Source of the DNA: Paenibacillus_AB hodogayensis
GTDB lineage: Bacteria; Bacillota; Bacilli; Paenibacillales; NBRC-103111
Assembly (NCBI RefSeq): GCF_039536325.1
Contig: NZ_BAAAYO010000010.1
Coordinates: forward strand, 434,001-498,000
DNA: 64,000 nt
Direction of reading: 5' to 3'
Part shown: one piece after another, positions 41,713 to 51,420 of the stretch
How positions within the stretch are numbered: position 1 is the stretch's first letter
How the letters are laid out: the number at the start of each line of letters is the position of its first letter
The notes under the pieces: model-generated
The model's input: only the letters and a program-made list of their open reading frames with translations
The model's database searches: none
Told to the model about the DNA's origin: nothing
Translations under genes and position numbers: made by a program

Positions 41713-42121
41713 CCCAGTTCGTCAATTGCACATCCATCATCGCGCCGAACACGCCGGTCTCCACCTGCAGCCCCTGTTCCCGCAGCAGGCCGTTAAACGT
41801 CTCGTACAACGGCTTGGCGTGATCCGGGCGGGCGGCAGCCATAAAGTTCGGACGTTTTCCTTTGCGCGTATCGCCATACAGCGTAAACTGGGATACCGAT
41901 AAGATGGCCCCTCCGATATCGGCTACGGACAAATTCATCTTCCCTTCGCCGTCTTCGAAAATTCTCAGCCCGGCCAGTTTCTCGGCCAAATACCGGGCGT
42001 CTTGCTCGGTATCCTCATGAGTGACGCCGACGAGCACGACAAGGCCGCGCTCGATCCGTCCGACCGTTTCCCCGCCGACCTTCACGCACGCGTCCTTGCT
42101 TCTTTGCACCACAACTCTCAC
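41681..42121 (-). CDS. dtd: D-aminoacyl-tRNA deacylase
   Basis: A 146-residue proofreading enzyme that removes D-amino acids (and glycine from tRNA-Ala) from mischarged tRNAs. Both active-site motifs are intact: SQFTLYGD (about 77-84) and the Gly-cisPro-type motif TNWGPVT (about 134-140; here N-W-G-P). The length is normal. It follows relA by 36 bases on the same strand, the usual relA-dtd order of Bacilli. Its terminator carries the -35 box of the next gene's promoter. Confidence 0.95.
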   Translation of the reverse strand: MRVVVQRSKDACVKVGGETVGRIERGLVVLVGVTHEDTEQDARYLAEKLAGLRIFEDGEGKMNLSVADIGGAILSVSQFTLYGDTRKGKRPNFMAAARPDHAKPLYETFNGLLREQGLQVETGVFGAMMDVQLTNWGPVTLLLESR

Positions 42122-42157
42122 TTGCGCCCCGCTCCTTGCTTTTCGTCTGCGTCTGCG

Positions 42158-44344
42158 TCAGGACTGCATAATGCGCTGTACCGAATAGATGTCCTTGACG
42201 CGTTTGATCTTCTCCACGACCGACTGCAGGTGATCGATGTTTTTGATCAGAATGGTCATGTGGATAATGGACATTTTGTTTTTGTCCGTTCGCCCCGAGA
42301 CGGCGGAGATGATCGTCTTGCTCTCCGACACCGCCTGCAGCACCTCGTTCAACAGCGCGTACCGGTCATGGCCGGTAATCTCGATCTCCACATGGTAATT
42401 GGCCTCGACGCTCGATTCCCACTCGACGTCGATCATCCGGTTTTGATCGTCCTCGTCTCCGCTCGGAATATTCGTACAGTCCTCCCGGTGAATCGACACG
42501 CCCCGCCCGCGCGTAATGTAGCCGATGATCGGATCGCCCGGCACCGGATTGCAGCAGCGCGCGAAGCGGATGAGCATATTGTCCACGTCCTTGACGCGGA
42601 CGCCATGAGTCGGACGGCTCTTTTTCTCCGTCAACGTCTTGACTTCCTTCAATTCGCTCGTCAGCTCGAGCGACTTCGCCTGCGCTTCCTCGTTCTCCTT
42701 GCGGATCTTGTCCGTCAGCCGCGTACAAACCTGCGCCGCCGTAATGCCGCCGAAACCGATCGCGGACATCATGTCCTCGACATCGTTGAAATTAAACTTC
42801 TTGGCGACTTCCTGCAGGTTGTCGTCAGTGACGACCAAATTGCGTTCCAGCCCAAGACGTTTCAGCTCGCGGTCGATCGCGTCCTTGCCCTTCTGAACGT
42901 TCTCCTCGCGCTTCTCCTTTTTGAACCATTGCTTGATTTTACTCCGCGCATGCGAGGACTGGGCGATTTTGACCCAATCCTGACTCGGTCCGTAGGAATG
43001 CTTGGACGTCAATATTTCCACGATATCGCCCGTGTTGAGCTTGTAATCAAGCGGTACGATCCGCCCGTTCACCTTGGCCCCCACCGTACGGTTGCCAATC
43101 TCCGTATGGATGCGGAAAGCGAAATCGAGCGGCACCGAGCCGGCCGGCAGCTCGATAACCTCTCCCTTGGGAGTAAATACAAATACGAGGTCGGAGAAAA
43201 AGTCCATCTTGAGCGACTCCATAAACTCCGCCGCATCGTGCGTCTCCTGCTGCAGCTCCAATATTTCGCGAAAGAAATTCATCTTGTCGCCGAAGCCGCC
43301 GGACGGCACGATCGAGCCTTCCTTATACGCCCAATGCGCCGCAATCCCGAATTCCGACGTTTTGTGCATGTCCCATGTGCGGATCTGCACCTCGAGCGGC
43401 TCCCCGCTCGGTCCGACAACCGTCGTATGCAGCGACTGGTACATATTCGGCTTCGGCATGGCGATATAGTCCTTGAACCGTCCCGGCATCGGCTTCCACA
43501 GCGTATGAATGATGCCCAGCGTGGCATAGCAGTCTTTAATATTCTCCACTATGACGCGAATGGCCAGCAGATCGTATATTTCGTTGAACTGCTTGTTCCT
43601 CGACGTCATCTTTTTATAGATGCTGTAAATATGTTTGGGACGGCCGGAGATGTCGCCTTCGATGCCCATCTCGCCGAGCTTGTCGCGGATGCTGTCGATA
43701 ATTTCTTCGATATATTTCTCCCGCTCGGCTCTCTTTTTCTGCATCAGGTTGACGATTCGGTAATATTGCTGCGGGTTCAAATAACGGAGGGCGATGTCCT
43801 CCATCTCCCACTTGATGGCGGAAATACCGAGCCGGTGAGCGATCGGGCAAAAAATCTCCAGCGTCTCGTCCGCGATCCGCCGCTGCGCCTCCTCCGACTG
43901 AAACTTGAGCGTGCGCATGTTGTGCAGACGGTCGGCCAGCTTGATGAGAATAACGCGGATGTCCTGGGCCATCGCCACGAACATTTTGCGGTAGTTCTCG
44001 TTCTGCTGCTCTTCCTTCGATTTGAACTTGATCTTCTCCAGCTTCGTCAGGCCGTCGACAAGCATCGCGCATGTTTTGCCGAACTGCTTGTCCACCGTAT
44101 CGAGCGATACCGTCGTGTCCTCGACGACATCATGCAGCAGGGCGGCAATGATCGAGGTGACATCCATCTGCATATTCACCAAAATTTCGGCAACAGCCAG
44201 CGGATGCAAAATATAAGGTTCCCCGGATTTTCGCACCTGCCCGTGATGGGCCTGATCGGCGAAATCATACGCCTCGCGGATTCGAATGAGGTCATTAGGT
44301 TTCAAGTATGCCGCCGCGCGTTCCAGTAACAGCTCAATGCCCAT
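42158..44344 (-). CDS. relA: Bifunctional (p)ppGpp synthetase/hydrolase
   Basis: A 728-residue RelA/SpoT (Rsh/Rel) protein, controlling the stringent response on ribosomes. In order: HD hydrolase domain (HPLAVAEILV, LLHDVVEDT, about 50-80), synthetase domain (RHKQIYSIY-like region at about 240 here reading RPKHIYSIYKKM, and YQSLHTTVVGPSGEPLEVQIRT, about 310-330), TGS domain (about 390-450), a zinc-finger-like region with FARCCNPVPGD and a C-terminal ACT domain. The hydrolase motif is intact, so it is bifunctional. The start at 44344 (MGIELLLERA) matches homologues. It is the first gene of relA-dtd, with its own promoter. Confidence 0.95.
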   Translation of the reverse strand: MGIELLLERAAAYLKPNDLIRIREAYDFADQAHHGQVRKSGEPYILHPLAVAEILVNMQMDVTSIIAALLHDVVEDTTVSLDTVDKQFGKTCAMLVDGLTKLEKIKFKSKEEQQNENYRKMFVAMAQDIRVILIKLADRLHNMRTLKFQSEEAQRRIADETLEIFCPIAHRLGISAIKWEMEDIALRYLNPQQYYRIVNLMQKKRAEREKYIEEIIDSIRDKLGEMGIEGDISGRPKHIYSIYKKMTSRNKQFNEIYDLLAIRVIVENIKDCYATLGIIHTLWKPMPGRFKDYIAMPKPNMYQSLHTTVVGPSGEPLEVQIRTWDMHKTSEFGIAAHWAYKEGSIVPSGGFGDKMNFFREILELQQETHDAAEFMESLKMDFFSDLVFVFTPKGEVIELPAGSVPLDFAFRIHTEIGNRTVGAKVNGRIVPLDYKLNTGDIVEILTSKHSYGPSQDWVKIAQSSHARSKIKQWFKKEKREENVQKGKDAIDRELKRLGLERNLVVTDDNLQEVAKKFNFNDVEDMMSAIGFGGITAAQVCTRLTDKIRKENEEAQAKSLELTSELKEVKTLTEKKSRPTHGVRVKDVDNMLIRFARCCNPVPGDPIIGYITRGRGVSIHREDCTNIPSGDEDDQNRMIDVEWESSVEANYHVEIEITGHDRYALLNEVLQAVSESKTIISAVSGRTDKNKMSIIHMTILIKNIDHLQSVVEKIKRVKDIYSVQRIMQS

Positions 44345-44383
44345 CGTTCTATACCTACTCCTGCCACATTTCATTTTCTCTCC

Positions 44384-44413
44384 ATTATGCCTTTCCTTAG
44401 GGGGCTTCGTCAA
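44384..44413 (-). promoter_or_regulatory. Promoter of relA-dtd
   Basis: TTGACG (44408-44413) and CATAAT (44384-44389) on the minus strand with an 18-base spacer, about 40 bases before the relA start. Confidence 0.65.
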
Positions 44414-44502
44414 CTGAAACGGTTCAACTTCAGCGTCGGACGGAGCGGTTTGTTTACCTTGACCAGCAATTTATTTCCCGGAAAATATTGCTCAAGACCT
44501 AT

Positions 44503-44543
44503 AAAAGAAGCGCGGAACCGACCGAAATAGGTCGAATCCGCGC
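44503..44543 (-). terminator. Rho-independent terminator of recJ-apt
   Basis: On the minus strand GCGCGGA then CGACC close on GGTCG then TCCGCGC, followed by TTCTTTTAT. It lies about 60 bases after the apt stop and separates apt from relA. Confidence 0.85.
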
Positions 44544-44600
44544 CGAAGGCCGGCGAACCGGAGCTAAGCCGGCAAGCTGCAGCGTTATGCGTCAAGCCGC

Positions 44601-45113
44601 TTAATATTGGATCAATGACATGACGTCGATGCCGTTAAGCTTATCCCGGCCGTTCAAATAAGTCAGCTCGATCAGGAAAGCCGCTCCGACAACCTCGCCT
44701 TGAAGCTGGTTAACGAGATTGATCGTTGTCGAAATCGTCCCCCCGGTAGCCAGCAGATCGTCTGCGATCAGAACGCGCTGACCGGCCCCGATCGCATCCT
44801 TGTGAACGGCCAGCTTGTCTTTGCCGTATTCCAGATCGTAGCCGGCTTCGACCGTCTCTCCCGGCAGCTTGCCGCTTTTGCGGATCGGCACGAAGCCGAT
44901 GCCGAGCGCGTAGGCGAGAGGAGCTCCGATTACGAAGCCGCGGGCTTCCGGTCCGGCTATCAGATCGATGCCTTTTCCCCGGTAATGATCCGCAAAGCGG
45001 TTGATGACTTCCTTGTACACGGGCCCGTTATTCAGCAAAGTCGTAATATCCTTAAAGCGGATGCCCGGCTGCGGAAAATCCGGTATAACCCGGATATGCT
45101 CCTTGAAATTCAT
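44601..45113 (-). CDS. apt: Adenine phosphoribosyltransferase
   Basis: A 170-residue purine salvage enzyme making AMP from adenine and PRPP. The PRPP-binding motif VLIADDLLATGGT (about 117-129), the purine loop GPEARGFV (about 57-64) and the FKDITTLL region (about 20-27) are intact. The ATG at 45113 overlaps the recJ stop as ATGA with GGAGG upstream, showing tight coupling. A longer frame extending into recJ is rejected. The position between recJ and relA is the standard one in Bacilli. Confidence 0.96.
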   Translation of the reverse strand: MNFKEHIRVIPDFPQPGIRFKDITTLLNNGPVYKEVINRFADHYRGKGIDLIAGPEARGFVIGAPLAYALGIGFVPIRKSGKLPGETVEAGYDLEYGKDKLAVHKDAIGAGQRVLIADDLLATGGTISTTINLVNQLQGEVVGAAFLIELTYLNGRDKLNGIDVMSLIQY

Positions 45114-47521
45114 CCTATTCCCTCCATGATCCGAATCGGCTGCGCCTGCAGCCTGCTGACAATCCATTCGGTCAATTGCTGACCGTTCGTATATACGAGC
45201 ATCTGCTCCACATCGCCGCGCGCCTGTCTGCTCCGATAAGCGGGCGATTCGCTCATGTCCCTTTTGCGGGGGGCCTCCGCCGTCTGCATCGTTTGTCCGC
45301 GGCATTCGATAAAGTCCAGCTCCTCAAATACGGTCAGCATAAAGCGGATCATCCCTTCGGACAGCCCCAGCTTGCGGCGGACCGGCTCCAGAAAGGCGAC
45401 GCTGGCAAGGTCCCACGATTTTTTGTGCAGCACCGTCTGGTATACGGCTTTGAACGAATCGCGCGAAGGCACGGTCGCATAATCGCGGTCCCAATCGGCA
45501 AATGCGGCATAAATGCGCACGGCCCGGCACTGTCCGAGCATCCGTTCCATGCTCTCCATGCTGTCGGGCAGCGAAGCGAGCAGCACGTCCTCTGCCTCGG
45601 CAAAGCGGCCCTTTCTGGCCTCCGCGTTTAAAGGAACGACGCCCTGCTGCGCATCAAGCGCCCATAAGCCGCACGGCACACGGTCCGGATCGATAAAACG
45701 GGTAGGCGTGCCGGCCTCGACGACGATTGCCGTTCGATCCCTCTCCTGGCGAAGCGCGGCGGTTACTTCGGACAGCTTGTCTACCGCCTTCCGCTCGCCC
45801 CTCCAGTCAAACACCTGCACATGCGGAACGCGCAAATCCTGGATGACGATTTGCGGACGCCGCACGCCGTTCCATTCGTTGATTCCCAGCTCGCCGAGTA
45901 TATCGATCCTAGCCGTGGCGGATATATGCTCCAGCTGAGCGCCCCGGCCGAAGCCGAGCGCTTCTACCCCAGCCGCGGCCGGTTCCTCCGGACGGCCTAC
46001 GAGCAGCTTCATATGCTGGCGGTCTTTGCCGAGCGTCCGCTTCTCGGTCACCTGCAGCCCGTTCAGCACGAATTTCGGGGCGGGATTGCCCATCCCGAAC
46101 GGCGCAAGCGCCTCGATTTGGCGGATGCAATCCACCGTCACATCCTCCAGAGTGAACAAGGCATCCGCCTGCAAAACCGGAACGAGCTGCTCGTCGTCTA
46201 ACCATTCGTCGGCAAGCCGGTTCAAGCTTTCGCGAAAATCGGGCAGCTTGTCCCGGTGAACGGTCATCCCCGCAGCCGCCTGATGCCCGCCGTAATGGTC
46301 CAGCAAGCCGGCGCAGCACGTCAATGCCCGGTACATATCATACCCGGGAATCGAGCGGGCCGAGCCTTTGGCCAGTCCCGTATCCGGATCGATGGCGAGG
46401 ACGATGGCGGGGCGATAGTAGCGCTCCAATAGTTTGGCAGCCACAATGCCGATGACGCCGACGTTCCAGCCTTCCCGGGCAACGACGATCACTTTGTCCG
46501 GCTTGTCGTCTCCGATGAGCGACAACGCCTCCTTGGTCATGTCTTCGACCAGCCGCTGCCGCTCCTTATTCAGCTCGTCCAACGAAGCGGCGATCTGCTC
46601 CGCCTCTTCGCGGTCGTTCGTAGTCAACAGCGTGACCGCATCGCCGGCATGATCCAGACGACCGCTGGCATTAATGCGCGGAGCCAAGGAAAATCCCAAA
46701 TGCGTAGCGGTTACCTCTTTATCGGTGATCCCCGCTGCGTCCAGCAGTGCCTGTACGCCGACAAAACCGCTTTTCTGCATCCGGGCCAGGCCAAGCTTGA
46801 CGATCGAACGATTTTCCCCGAGCAATGGCATCAAATCGGCTACGGTGCCGATAGCGGCGATCTCCAACAGGTCGAGCGGAGGCTCGCCGAGCAGCGCATG
46901 CGCAAGCTTGAATGCAACGCCTACGCCGGCTAGCTGCTTAAACGGATACGGGCATCCGGGCTTCTTCGGATTCAGCACCGCCGCCGCCTCGGGCAGCAGC
47001 TCCGGAGGCTCGTGGTGATCGGTAACGACAACGTCGATGCCGAGCTCTGCCGCATAAGCGACCTGCTCGCGCGCGCTGATGCCCGTATCCACCGTGATGA
47101 GCAGAGAAACGCCGCTCTCCTTGGCCCGTTCGATCGCCCGCAGGTTCAGACCGTAGCCTTCGTTAGCGCGATGCGGTATGTACGTATCGAAATCGGCGCC
47201 CAGCCGGCGCAGCAGGTGGGTCATTAAAGCGGTGCTGCTCACGCCGTCGGCATCGTAATCGCCGTATACGCGGATTTTCTCGCCGCGATCCAGCGCTTCG
47301 CGAATGCGGGCTACCGCCAAATCCATGCCGTGCAGCAGAAAAGGATCATGAAAATGATCCTTTTCTCCTTTGAGGAAACGCTCCGCTTCCGCGATGTCGG
47401 TCAGTCCCCTCGCCGCAAGCAGCTTCGCCACGATGGGATGAAGCTTCAGTGCCTTGCCCAGCACGTCCGCAGCCGCGCCGTCCGCAGCGCCGATATTCCA
47501 TTTTGCTTTCGGTAGAAGCAC
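45110..47521 (-). CDS. recJ: Single-stranded-DNA-specific exonuclease RecJ
   Basis: A 5'-3' single-strand exonuclease of 803 residues, acting in recombination and mismatch repair. DHH-domain motifs are intact: YGDYDADGVSS (about 84-94), TVDTGISA (about 144-151) and VVTDHHEPP (about 165-173). The DHHA1 part shows GGHQAAAGMTV (about 415-425). An OB-fold and a C-terminal extension of about 230 residues follow, as in other Bacilli, and explain the length compared with about 577 in Escherichia coli. It is coupled to apt by ATGA. Confidence 0.95.
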   Translation of the reverse strand: MLLPKAKWNIGAADGAAADVLGKALKLHPIVAKLLAARGLTDIAEAERFLKGEKDHFHDPFLLHGMDLAVARIREALDRGEKIRVYGDYDADGVSSTALMTHLLRRLGADFDTYIPHRANEGYGLNLRAIERAKESGVSLLITVDTGISAREQVAYAAELGIDVVVTDHHEPPELLPEAAAVLNPKKPGCPYPFKQLAGVGVAFKLAHALLGEPPLDLLEIAAIGTVADLMPLLGENRSIVKLGLARMQKSGFVGVQALLDAAGITDKEVTATHLGFSLAPRINASGRLDHAGDAVTLLTTNDREEAEQIAASLDELNKERQRLVEDMTKEALSLIGDDKPDKVIVVAREGWNVGVIGIVAAKLLERYYRPAIVLAIDPDTGLAKGSARSIPGYDMYRALTCCAGLLDHYGGHQAAAGMTVHRDKLPDFRESLNRLADEWLDDEQLVPVLQADALFTLEDVTVDCIRQIEALAPFGMGNPAPKFVLNGLQVTEKRTLGKDRQHMKLLVGRPEEPAAAGVEALGFGRGAQLEHISATARIDILGELGINEWNGVRRPQIVIQDLRVPHVQVFDWRGERKAVDKLSEVTAALRQERDRTAIVVEAGTPTRFIDPDRVPCGLWALDAQQGVVPLNAEARKGRFAEAEDVLLASLPDSMESMERMLGQCRAVRIYAAFADWDRDYATVPSRDSFKAVYQTVLHKKSWDLASVAFLEPVRRKLGLSEGMIRFMLTVFEELDFIECRGQTMQTAEAPRKRDMSESPAYRSRQARGDVEQMLVYTNGQQLTEWIVSRLQAQPIRIMEGIG

Positions 47522-47570
47522 GTCGCGCCTCCTTCTGTCCCTTTACGATCCCTTTGCATAGGGGTTGATA

Positions 47571-48521
47571 TCAATGAAGCAATGTCGGGAAATCGGGATG
47601 ATCCGAATCGACGTCTTTGTACGGATACCCGGGATCATAAGGATTGACATGAATGAATACGTCGGACACATGACTGAAATTGCTGAGCAGTTGGTGCTTG
47701 ACCGCCTTGCCTATATCATGGCCTTCGACAATTGTAATTTTGGGGTTGACGCTGATTTTAATATCGACGATGACATAATGGCCGTGCTCTCGGGCGCGCA
47801 GTTCATTGACGGCGATAACGCCTTTGACGCGCTGCGCCGTTTCGAGCAATTCTTCCGTTTCTTCCTTATGAAGCACATGGTCTATCGTAGTATGGACCGA
47901 TTCCCGCACCAGCTTGTAGCCCGTGCGCAGCACGAGTACGGCGACGAATACCCCGGCGATCGGGTCCATGTAATACAGCATCGGCTGATCCATATATTGG
48001 CCGAGTACCGCGCCGCCTACCCCGATCAGCACGGCGACTGACGACATAACGTCCGTCCGGTGGTCCCAGGCGCTGGCGATCAGCGCATGGCTGGACAGCT
48101 TCTTGCCGAGCCGGAAGTTGTATTGAAACAAAAACTCTTTCACCACGATCGAGATGCCGATGGCGATAAGCGCGTATTTTTCCGGCGCCTCGCTCACTCC
48201 GTTGAACAGCGACTTGACGGAGTTCCAGCCAATCTCCAGTCCGACGAGTAGCAGCAGCACGGACACGACAATCGCGGAAACGGAATCCGCTTTGCCATGT
48301 CCGTATGGGTGGTCCTCGTCCGGCGGTTTCTTCGCCGCCTTCAGTCCGAACAATACCGCTACCGATCCGGCGACGTCGGAAGCCGAATTCGCCGCATCGG
48401 CAAGCAGCGCCTTGCTGCCCGACAGCCAACCGACGATTCCCTTCATGACGGCCAGCGCAAGGTTTCCGATAATTCCCAGCCAGGCCGCAAATTGCGCTTT
48501 TACGAAACGCTGATCCGACAT
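47571..48521 (-). CDS. Cation diffusion facilitator family transporter
   Basis: A 316-residue membrane protein that exchanges divalent metal ions (zinc, iron, manganese or cobalt) for protons. Six membrane segments are expected. The metal-site motifs are visible as LLADAANSASDV (TM2, about 36-47) and ASAWDHRTDVMSSVAV (TM5, about 151-166), and the C-terminal cytoplasmic domain contains VRESVHTTIDHVL and the His/Asp-rich tail. The start at 48521 (MSDQRF) has a run of G residues upstream; an upstream in-frame ATG at 48548 lacks a site. Metal specificity cannot be told. Confidence 0.92.
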   Translation of the reverse strand: MSDQRFVKAQFAAWLGIIGNLALAVMKGIVGWLSGSKALLADAANSASDVAGSVAVLFGLKAAKKPPDEDHPYGHGKADSVSAIVVSVLLLLVGLEIGWNSVKSLFNGVSEAPEKYALIAIGISIVVKEFLFQYNFRLGKKLSSHALIASAWDHRTDVMSSVAVLIGVGGAVLGQYMDQPMLYYMDPIAGVFVAVLVLRTGYKLVRESVHTTIDHVLHKEETEELLETAQRVKGVIAVNELRAREHGHYVIVDIKISVNPKITIVEGHDIGKAVKHQLLSNFSHVSDVFIHVNPYDPGYPYKDVDSDHPDFPTLLH

Positions 48522-48544
48522 GTGGCCCCCCCTAACTAGTTCCC

Positions 48545-48589
48545 CCAAAAGGGCAGGCTCCTTTCGGAGCCGGTTCCGAACCCTTTTGG
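48545..48589. terminator. Long hairpin between secF and the CDF gene
   Basis: CCAAAAGGG / CCCTTTTGG form an outer stem and GGCTCC / GGAGCC an inner stem with a 4-base loop. There is no T-run beyond TTTT, so it may attenuate rather than fully stop transcription from secD-secF. Confidence 0.55.
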
Positions 48590-48639
48590 CGGAGCCCCCT
48601 CTTTGGTGTGACAGCCGATTTGGCCGATTGCTTGCCGGT

Positions 48640-49560
48640 TTACGGGTTCGCTTTGGCCGGCGCTCCGGCTTTGACCGATTTCAGGGACGATCTTTTCAGC
48701 AAATACCAGAGCGGAGTCGCGAGACAGATCGACGAGTATACGCCGCTGACGAGACCGATCATTTTAGCCAAGGCAAACAGCTTGATCGATTCGCTGCCGA
48801 ACAAATACAAGCAGAAGGCGGCGATCAGTACCGTAACGACGGTATTGATCGAACGTCCCATCGTTTGCCAAATGCTGTCGTGAACGAGATCGTGCAGATC
48901 CTTGTCCGTTTTCAGCTTGGCAAAGCGGAGGTTTTCGCGAATCCGGTCGAGAATAACGATCTTGTCGTTGATCGAATAGCCGATTGTCGTCAGCACGGCG
49001 GCCACGAACGGCAGGTCGACCTCCAGACGGAATATCGAGAACACCGCGATAACGAAAAAGGCGTCGTACAAAATCGTAATGATCGCCGCTACCGCGAAGC
49101 GCCATTCGAAACGGATCGTAACGTACAGGCTGATCGCGATGCTGGCGATGCCGACAGCGATCATCGCTTTGTTTTTCATTTCATTGGCCATGTCCGGCGA
49201 AACCGTATTGACCTCGGGCGAAACCTGGCTTCCGAACACGTTGGTAAACTCGGTGGTCACCTTCTTGATCTGTTCCTCGGTGAGCACATCGTCGTAGCGG
49301 GCCGACACGCGGTCGTTGTTGGCCCCGCCGATCGTCAGGATGACAGGCGAGAAGCCGGTATCCGAGAACACCTTCTCCACCTGAGCCTTATCCGTCGATT
49401 TGCCGAGGGCGAGATCTAGCGACGTTCCCGATTTGAAATCGACGCCATAGTGCATGCTGAACGCCAGCACCATAATAATACCGATCAGCGTTACGGCCGA
49501 GGAGGCGATAAAAAAGATATTGCGGTGCTTGACAAAGTCAAAGTGCCGTTTAAAGGTCAC
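48640..49560 (-). CDS. secF: Protein translocase subunit SecF
   Basis: A 306-residue membrane subunit that, with SecD, uses the proton gradient to help the SecYEG channel release exported proteins. Seen: first membrane helix (about 15-33), the family motif GVDFKSGTSLDLALG (about 39-53), a periplasmic-side domain, and a five-helix RND-like bundle (from about 135) with GYSINDKIVILDRIRENLR. It overlaps the secD end by 11 bases. Many Bacillus species have a fused SecDF; here the two are separate. Confidence 0.95.
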   Translation of the reverse strand: MTFKRHFDFVKHRNIFFIASSAVTLIGIIMVLAFSMHYGVDFKSGTSLDLALGKSTDKAQVEKVFSDTGFSPVILTIGGANNDRVSARYDDVLTEEQIKKVTTEFTNVFGSQVSPEVNTVSPDMANEMKNKAMIAVGIASIAISLYVTIRFEWRFAVAAIITILYDAFFVIAVFSIFRLEVDLPFVAAVLTTIGYSINDKIVILDRIRENLRFAKLKTDKDLHDLVHDSIWQTMGRSINTVVTVLIAAFCLYLFGSESIKLFALAKMIGLVSGVYSSICLATPLWYLLKRSSLKSVKAGAPAKANP

Positions 49561-50782
49561 GTATCTCAGCCTCCTTCACGCCGAAATACGTCGGCTTTTT
49601 GAAAAGGTTTGTCTTGAGCAGCATATGGAGCAAGTATCTCGAGAACAGCACGTTCGTCAAAATACTGATGATAATGCTGACGATCATCGTCAAGGCAAAG
49701 CCGCGAATCGCGCCGTTGCCGATGAAATAGAGCACGCCGCAGGAAATGATATTCGTGATATTCGCGTCCATAATCGTCCGGAACGAATGCTTCGACCCGG
49801 ATTTAAGCGAGGAAAGCAGGCTTTTGCCCGAACGGATCTCTTCCTTTACCCGCTCGAACTTGATAATGTTGGCATCGACCGCCATCCCGATCCCGAGTAT
49901 AAGCGCGGCTATGCCCGGCAGGGTGAGCGTCGCATTCATCAGATAGAAGACGATGAGCACGATCCATGTATACATGATCAGCGTAATCGCCGCTACAATG
50001 CCCGGTATCCGATAGAGGGCGATCATGAACACGAGAATGAGCAGCGCTCCGATGATGCCGGCCTTGACCGTCTGCTCCAGCGATTGCTGGCCAAGGGAAG
50101 CTCCGATGGACTGGGTGTACTTTTCCGTCAATTTCAAAGGAAGCGCACCCAAATTGATAATATCCTTTAGTTGCGTCGCCTCGTCGTACGTGTAGTTTCC
50201 GCTGATCGTCGCCTTGCCGTCGGTCAGCACGCTTTGCACGACAGGAGCGGACAACTGCTCTTCGTCCAAATAGATGGCAAGCGGCTGGTTCAGCAGCCTG
50301 CGCGTAACGTCGGCGAATTTGTCCTTGTCCTTCACTTCGATCTGGATCATCGGACGATTCGTTTGGTCGAAGCCGACTTTGGCCGCGCCCTCGACGAAAT
50401 CGCTGCCGATCATTTCCTTCTTGCCGTCAGGTCCGCGGAAGGTCAGCTCCGCCGGCTTGCGCAGCAGTTCGCGCACCTGCTCCTGATTTTCCACCCCGGC
50501 CAGCTTCACCCGAATCCGGTTCGTCCCTTCGGTGGTCACGTCAGGCTCGGCCACGCCGCTTGCGTTCGCGCGCTTCTCCAGGCTTTGCGCCGTCTGGATC
50601 AGCGAATCCCGGGTTACTTCTTTCCCGGCCTCTACCGGCTCGGCCACGTACAAAATCTCAAAGCCGCCCTTCAAATCAAGACCAAGCCTGATTTTCGGAA
50701 GCAATCCGGGGCTCGACCAAGCGACGACGCCTAGCGTAATGACCACGATAAGCAGAAACGCCGCCAATCGTTTGATGTTCAT
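49550..50782 (-). CDS. secD: Protein translocase subunit SecD
   Basis: A 410-residue partner of SecF. Seen: N-terminal membrane helix (about 7-25), the signature LGLDLKGGFEILY (about 33-45), a P1-like external domain, and the C-terminal helices with LILGIGMAVDANIIKFERVKEE (cited in part, about 290-308), which hold the Asp needed for proton flow. The length is shorter than the 600-residue form of Gram-negatives but normal for Firmicutes. It lies downstream of comN on the same strand. Confidence 0.95.
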   Translation of the reverse strand: MNIKRLAAFLLIVVITLGVVAWSSPGLLPKIRLGLDLKGGFEILYVAEPVEAGKEVTRDSLIQTAQSLEKRANASGVAEPDVTTEGTNRIRVKLAGVENQEQVRELLRKPAELTFRGPDGKKEMIGSDFVEGAAKVGFDQTNRPMIQIEVKDKDKFADVTRRLLNQPLAIYLDEEQLSAPVVQSVLTDGKATISGNYTYDEATQLKDIINLGALPLKLTEKYTQSIGASLGQQSLEQTVKAGIIGALLILVFMIALYRIPGIVAAITLIMYTWIVLIVFYLMNATLTLPGIAALILGIGMAVDANIIKFERVKEEIRSGKSLLSSLKSGSKHSFRTIMDANITNIISCGVLYFIGNGAIRGFALTMIVSIIISILTNVLFSRYLLHMLLKTNLFKKPTYFGVKEAEIRDL

Positions 50783-50929
50783 TGTGTGCGACTCCCTTCC
50801 ATACTCAATATTCCTATTATAACCACCGCCGAAAATCGAGTCAATTTGACGGAATGGCTCGCCGCCATCCTAATTATTCCCGAAAACGGAGGGCTCCTCC
50901 AAACTTTGGCACTTTGACCGTCCAACGAC

Positions 50930-50962
50930 AAAAAAAACAGCCGCGTTCCGGTTAGAAACGGG
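50930..50962 (-). terminator. Weak terminator after comN
   Basis: On the minus strand, an imperfect CCG...CGG hairpin overlapping the comN stop is followed by eight T residues. It is probably leaky. Confidence 0.35.
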
Positions 50963-51233
50963 CGTTGTTGCGGTATATGCTCATGGTCATCCAGTTCATA
51001 AGCGTCGTTACCTTGAGCGACAAAATGTCGTTGACCATCTGATGCAGCAGCGGCTCGCCGTTCTTCTCGTACTTTTCGCTGAGGCAGTTCCAAATGTCCG
51101 TTCCGGCGACGTGCTCGTAGCCGAGCATCCGGAATTCGTCGGCCTTGCTGCGGCACAGTTCCTTGATCGTTGCATCCATCTCCCGCTCCGACAGCCGGAT
51201 CTGTTCGACCGGTTCGCTAACGTCTTCAGCCAT
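50952..51233 (-). CDS. comN: Post-transcriptional regulator ComN
   Basis: A 93-residue protein of the ComN (YrzD) family, which in Bacillus subtilis promotes accumulation of comE mRNA and localises with DivIVA. The family core is readable: KELCRSKADEFRMLGYEHV (about 25-43), DIWNCLSEKYEK and ILSLKVTTLMNWMTMS (about 70-85). The start at 51233 (MAEDVSEP) follows GGGAGG by 7 bases. It sits between secD and the divergent spoVB, as in Bacillus subtilis, which supports the call. Confidence 0.88.
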   Translation of the reverse strand: MAEDVSEPVEQIRLSEREMDATIKELCRSKADEFRMLGYEHVAGTDIWNCLSEKYEKNGEPLLHQMVNDILSLKVTTLMNWMTMSIYRNNARF

Positions 51234-51420
51234 TGAGAAACCTCCCCGCGCGGCGGTTGCCTTTCCCCGCATTCGTCACGCTCTATTATTTCGTCGGCGA
51301 AGCCGCCGATTCCTTCCGCGCGCCTCAGGTTCGTCCCAAAAAACTTGCATGAGCCGCCTCCTCGTCCGCATATCCATAAAACAAGCCAGTCCATCCCATT
51401 AACGGAAGGAAGAACCCGCC

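Noticed and set aside
42002..44329. 775-codon plus-strand frame
   Set aside because: Antisense of relA, which has full motif support.
45114..45305. Extended start of apt inside recJ
   Set aside because: The extra residues are recJ in another frame; the ATG at 45113 with GGAGG and ATGA coupling is clearly the start.
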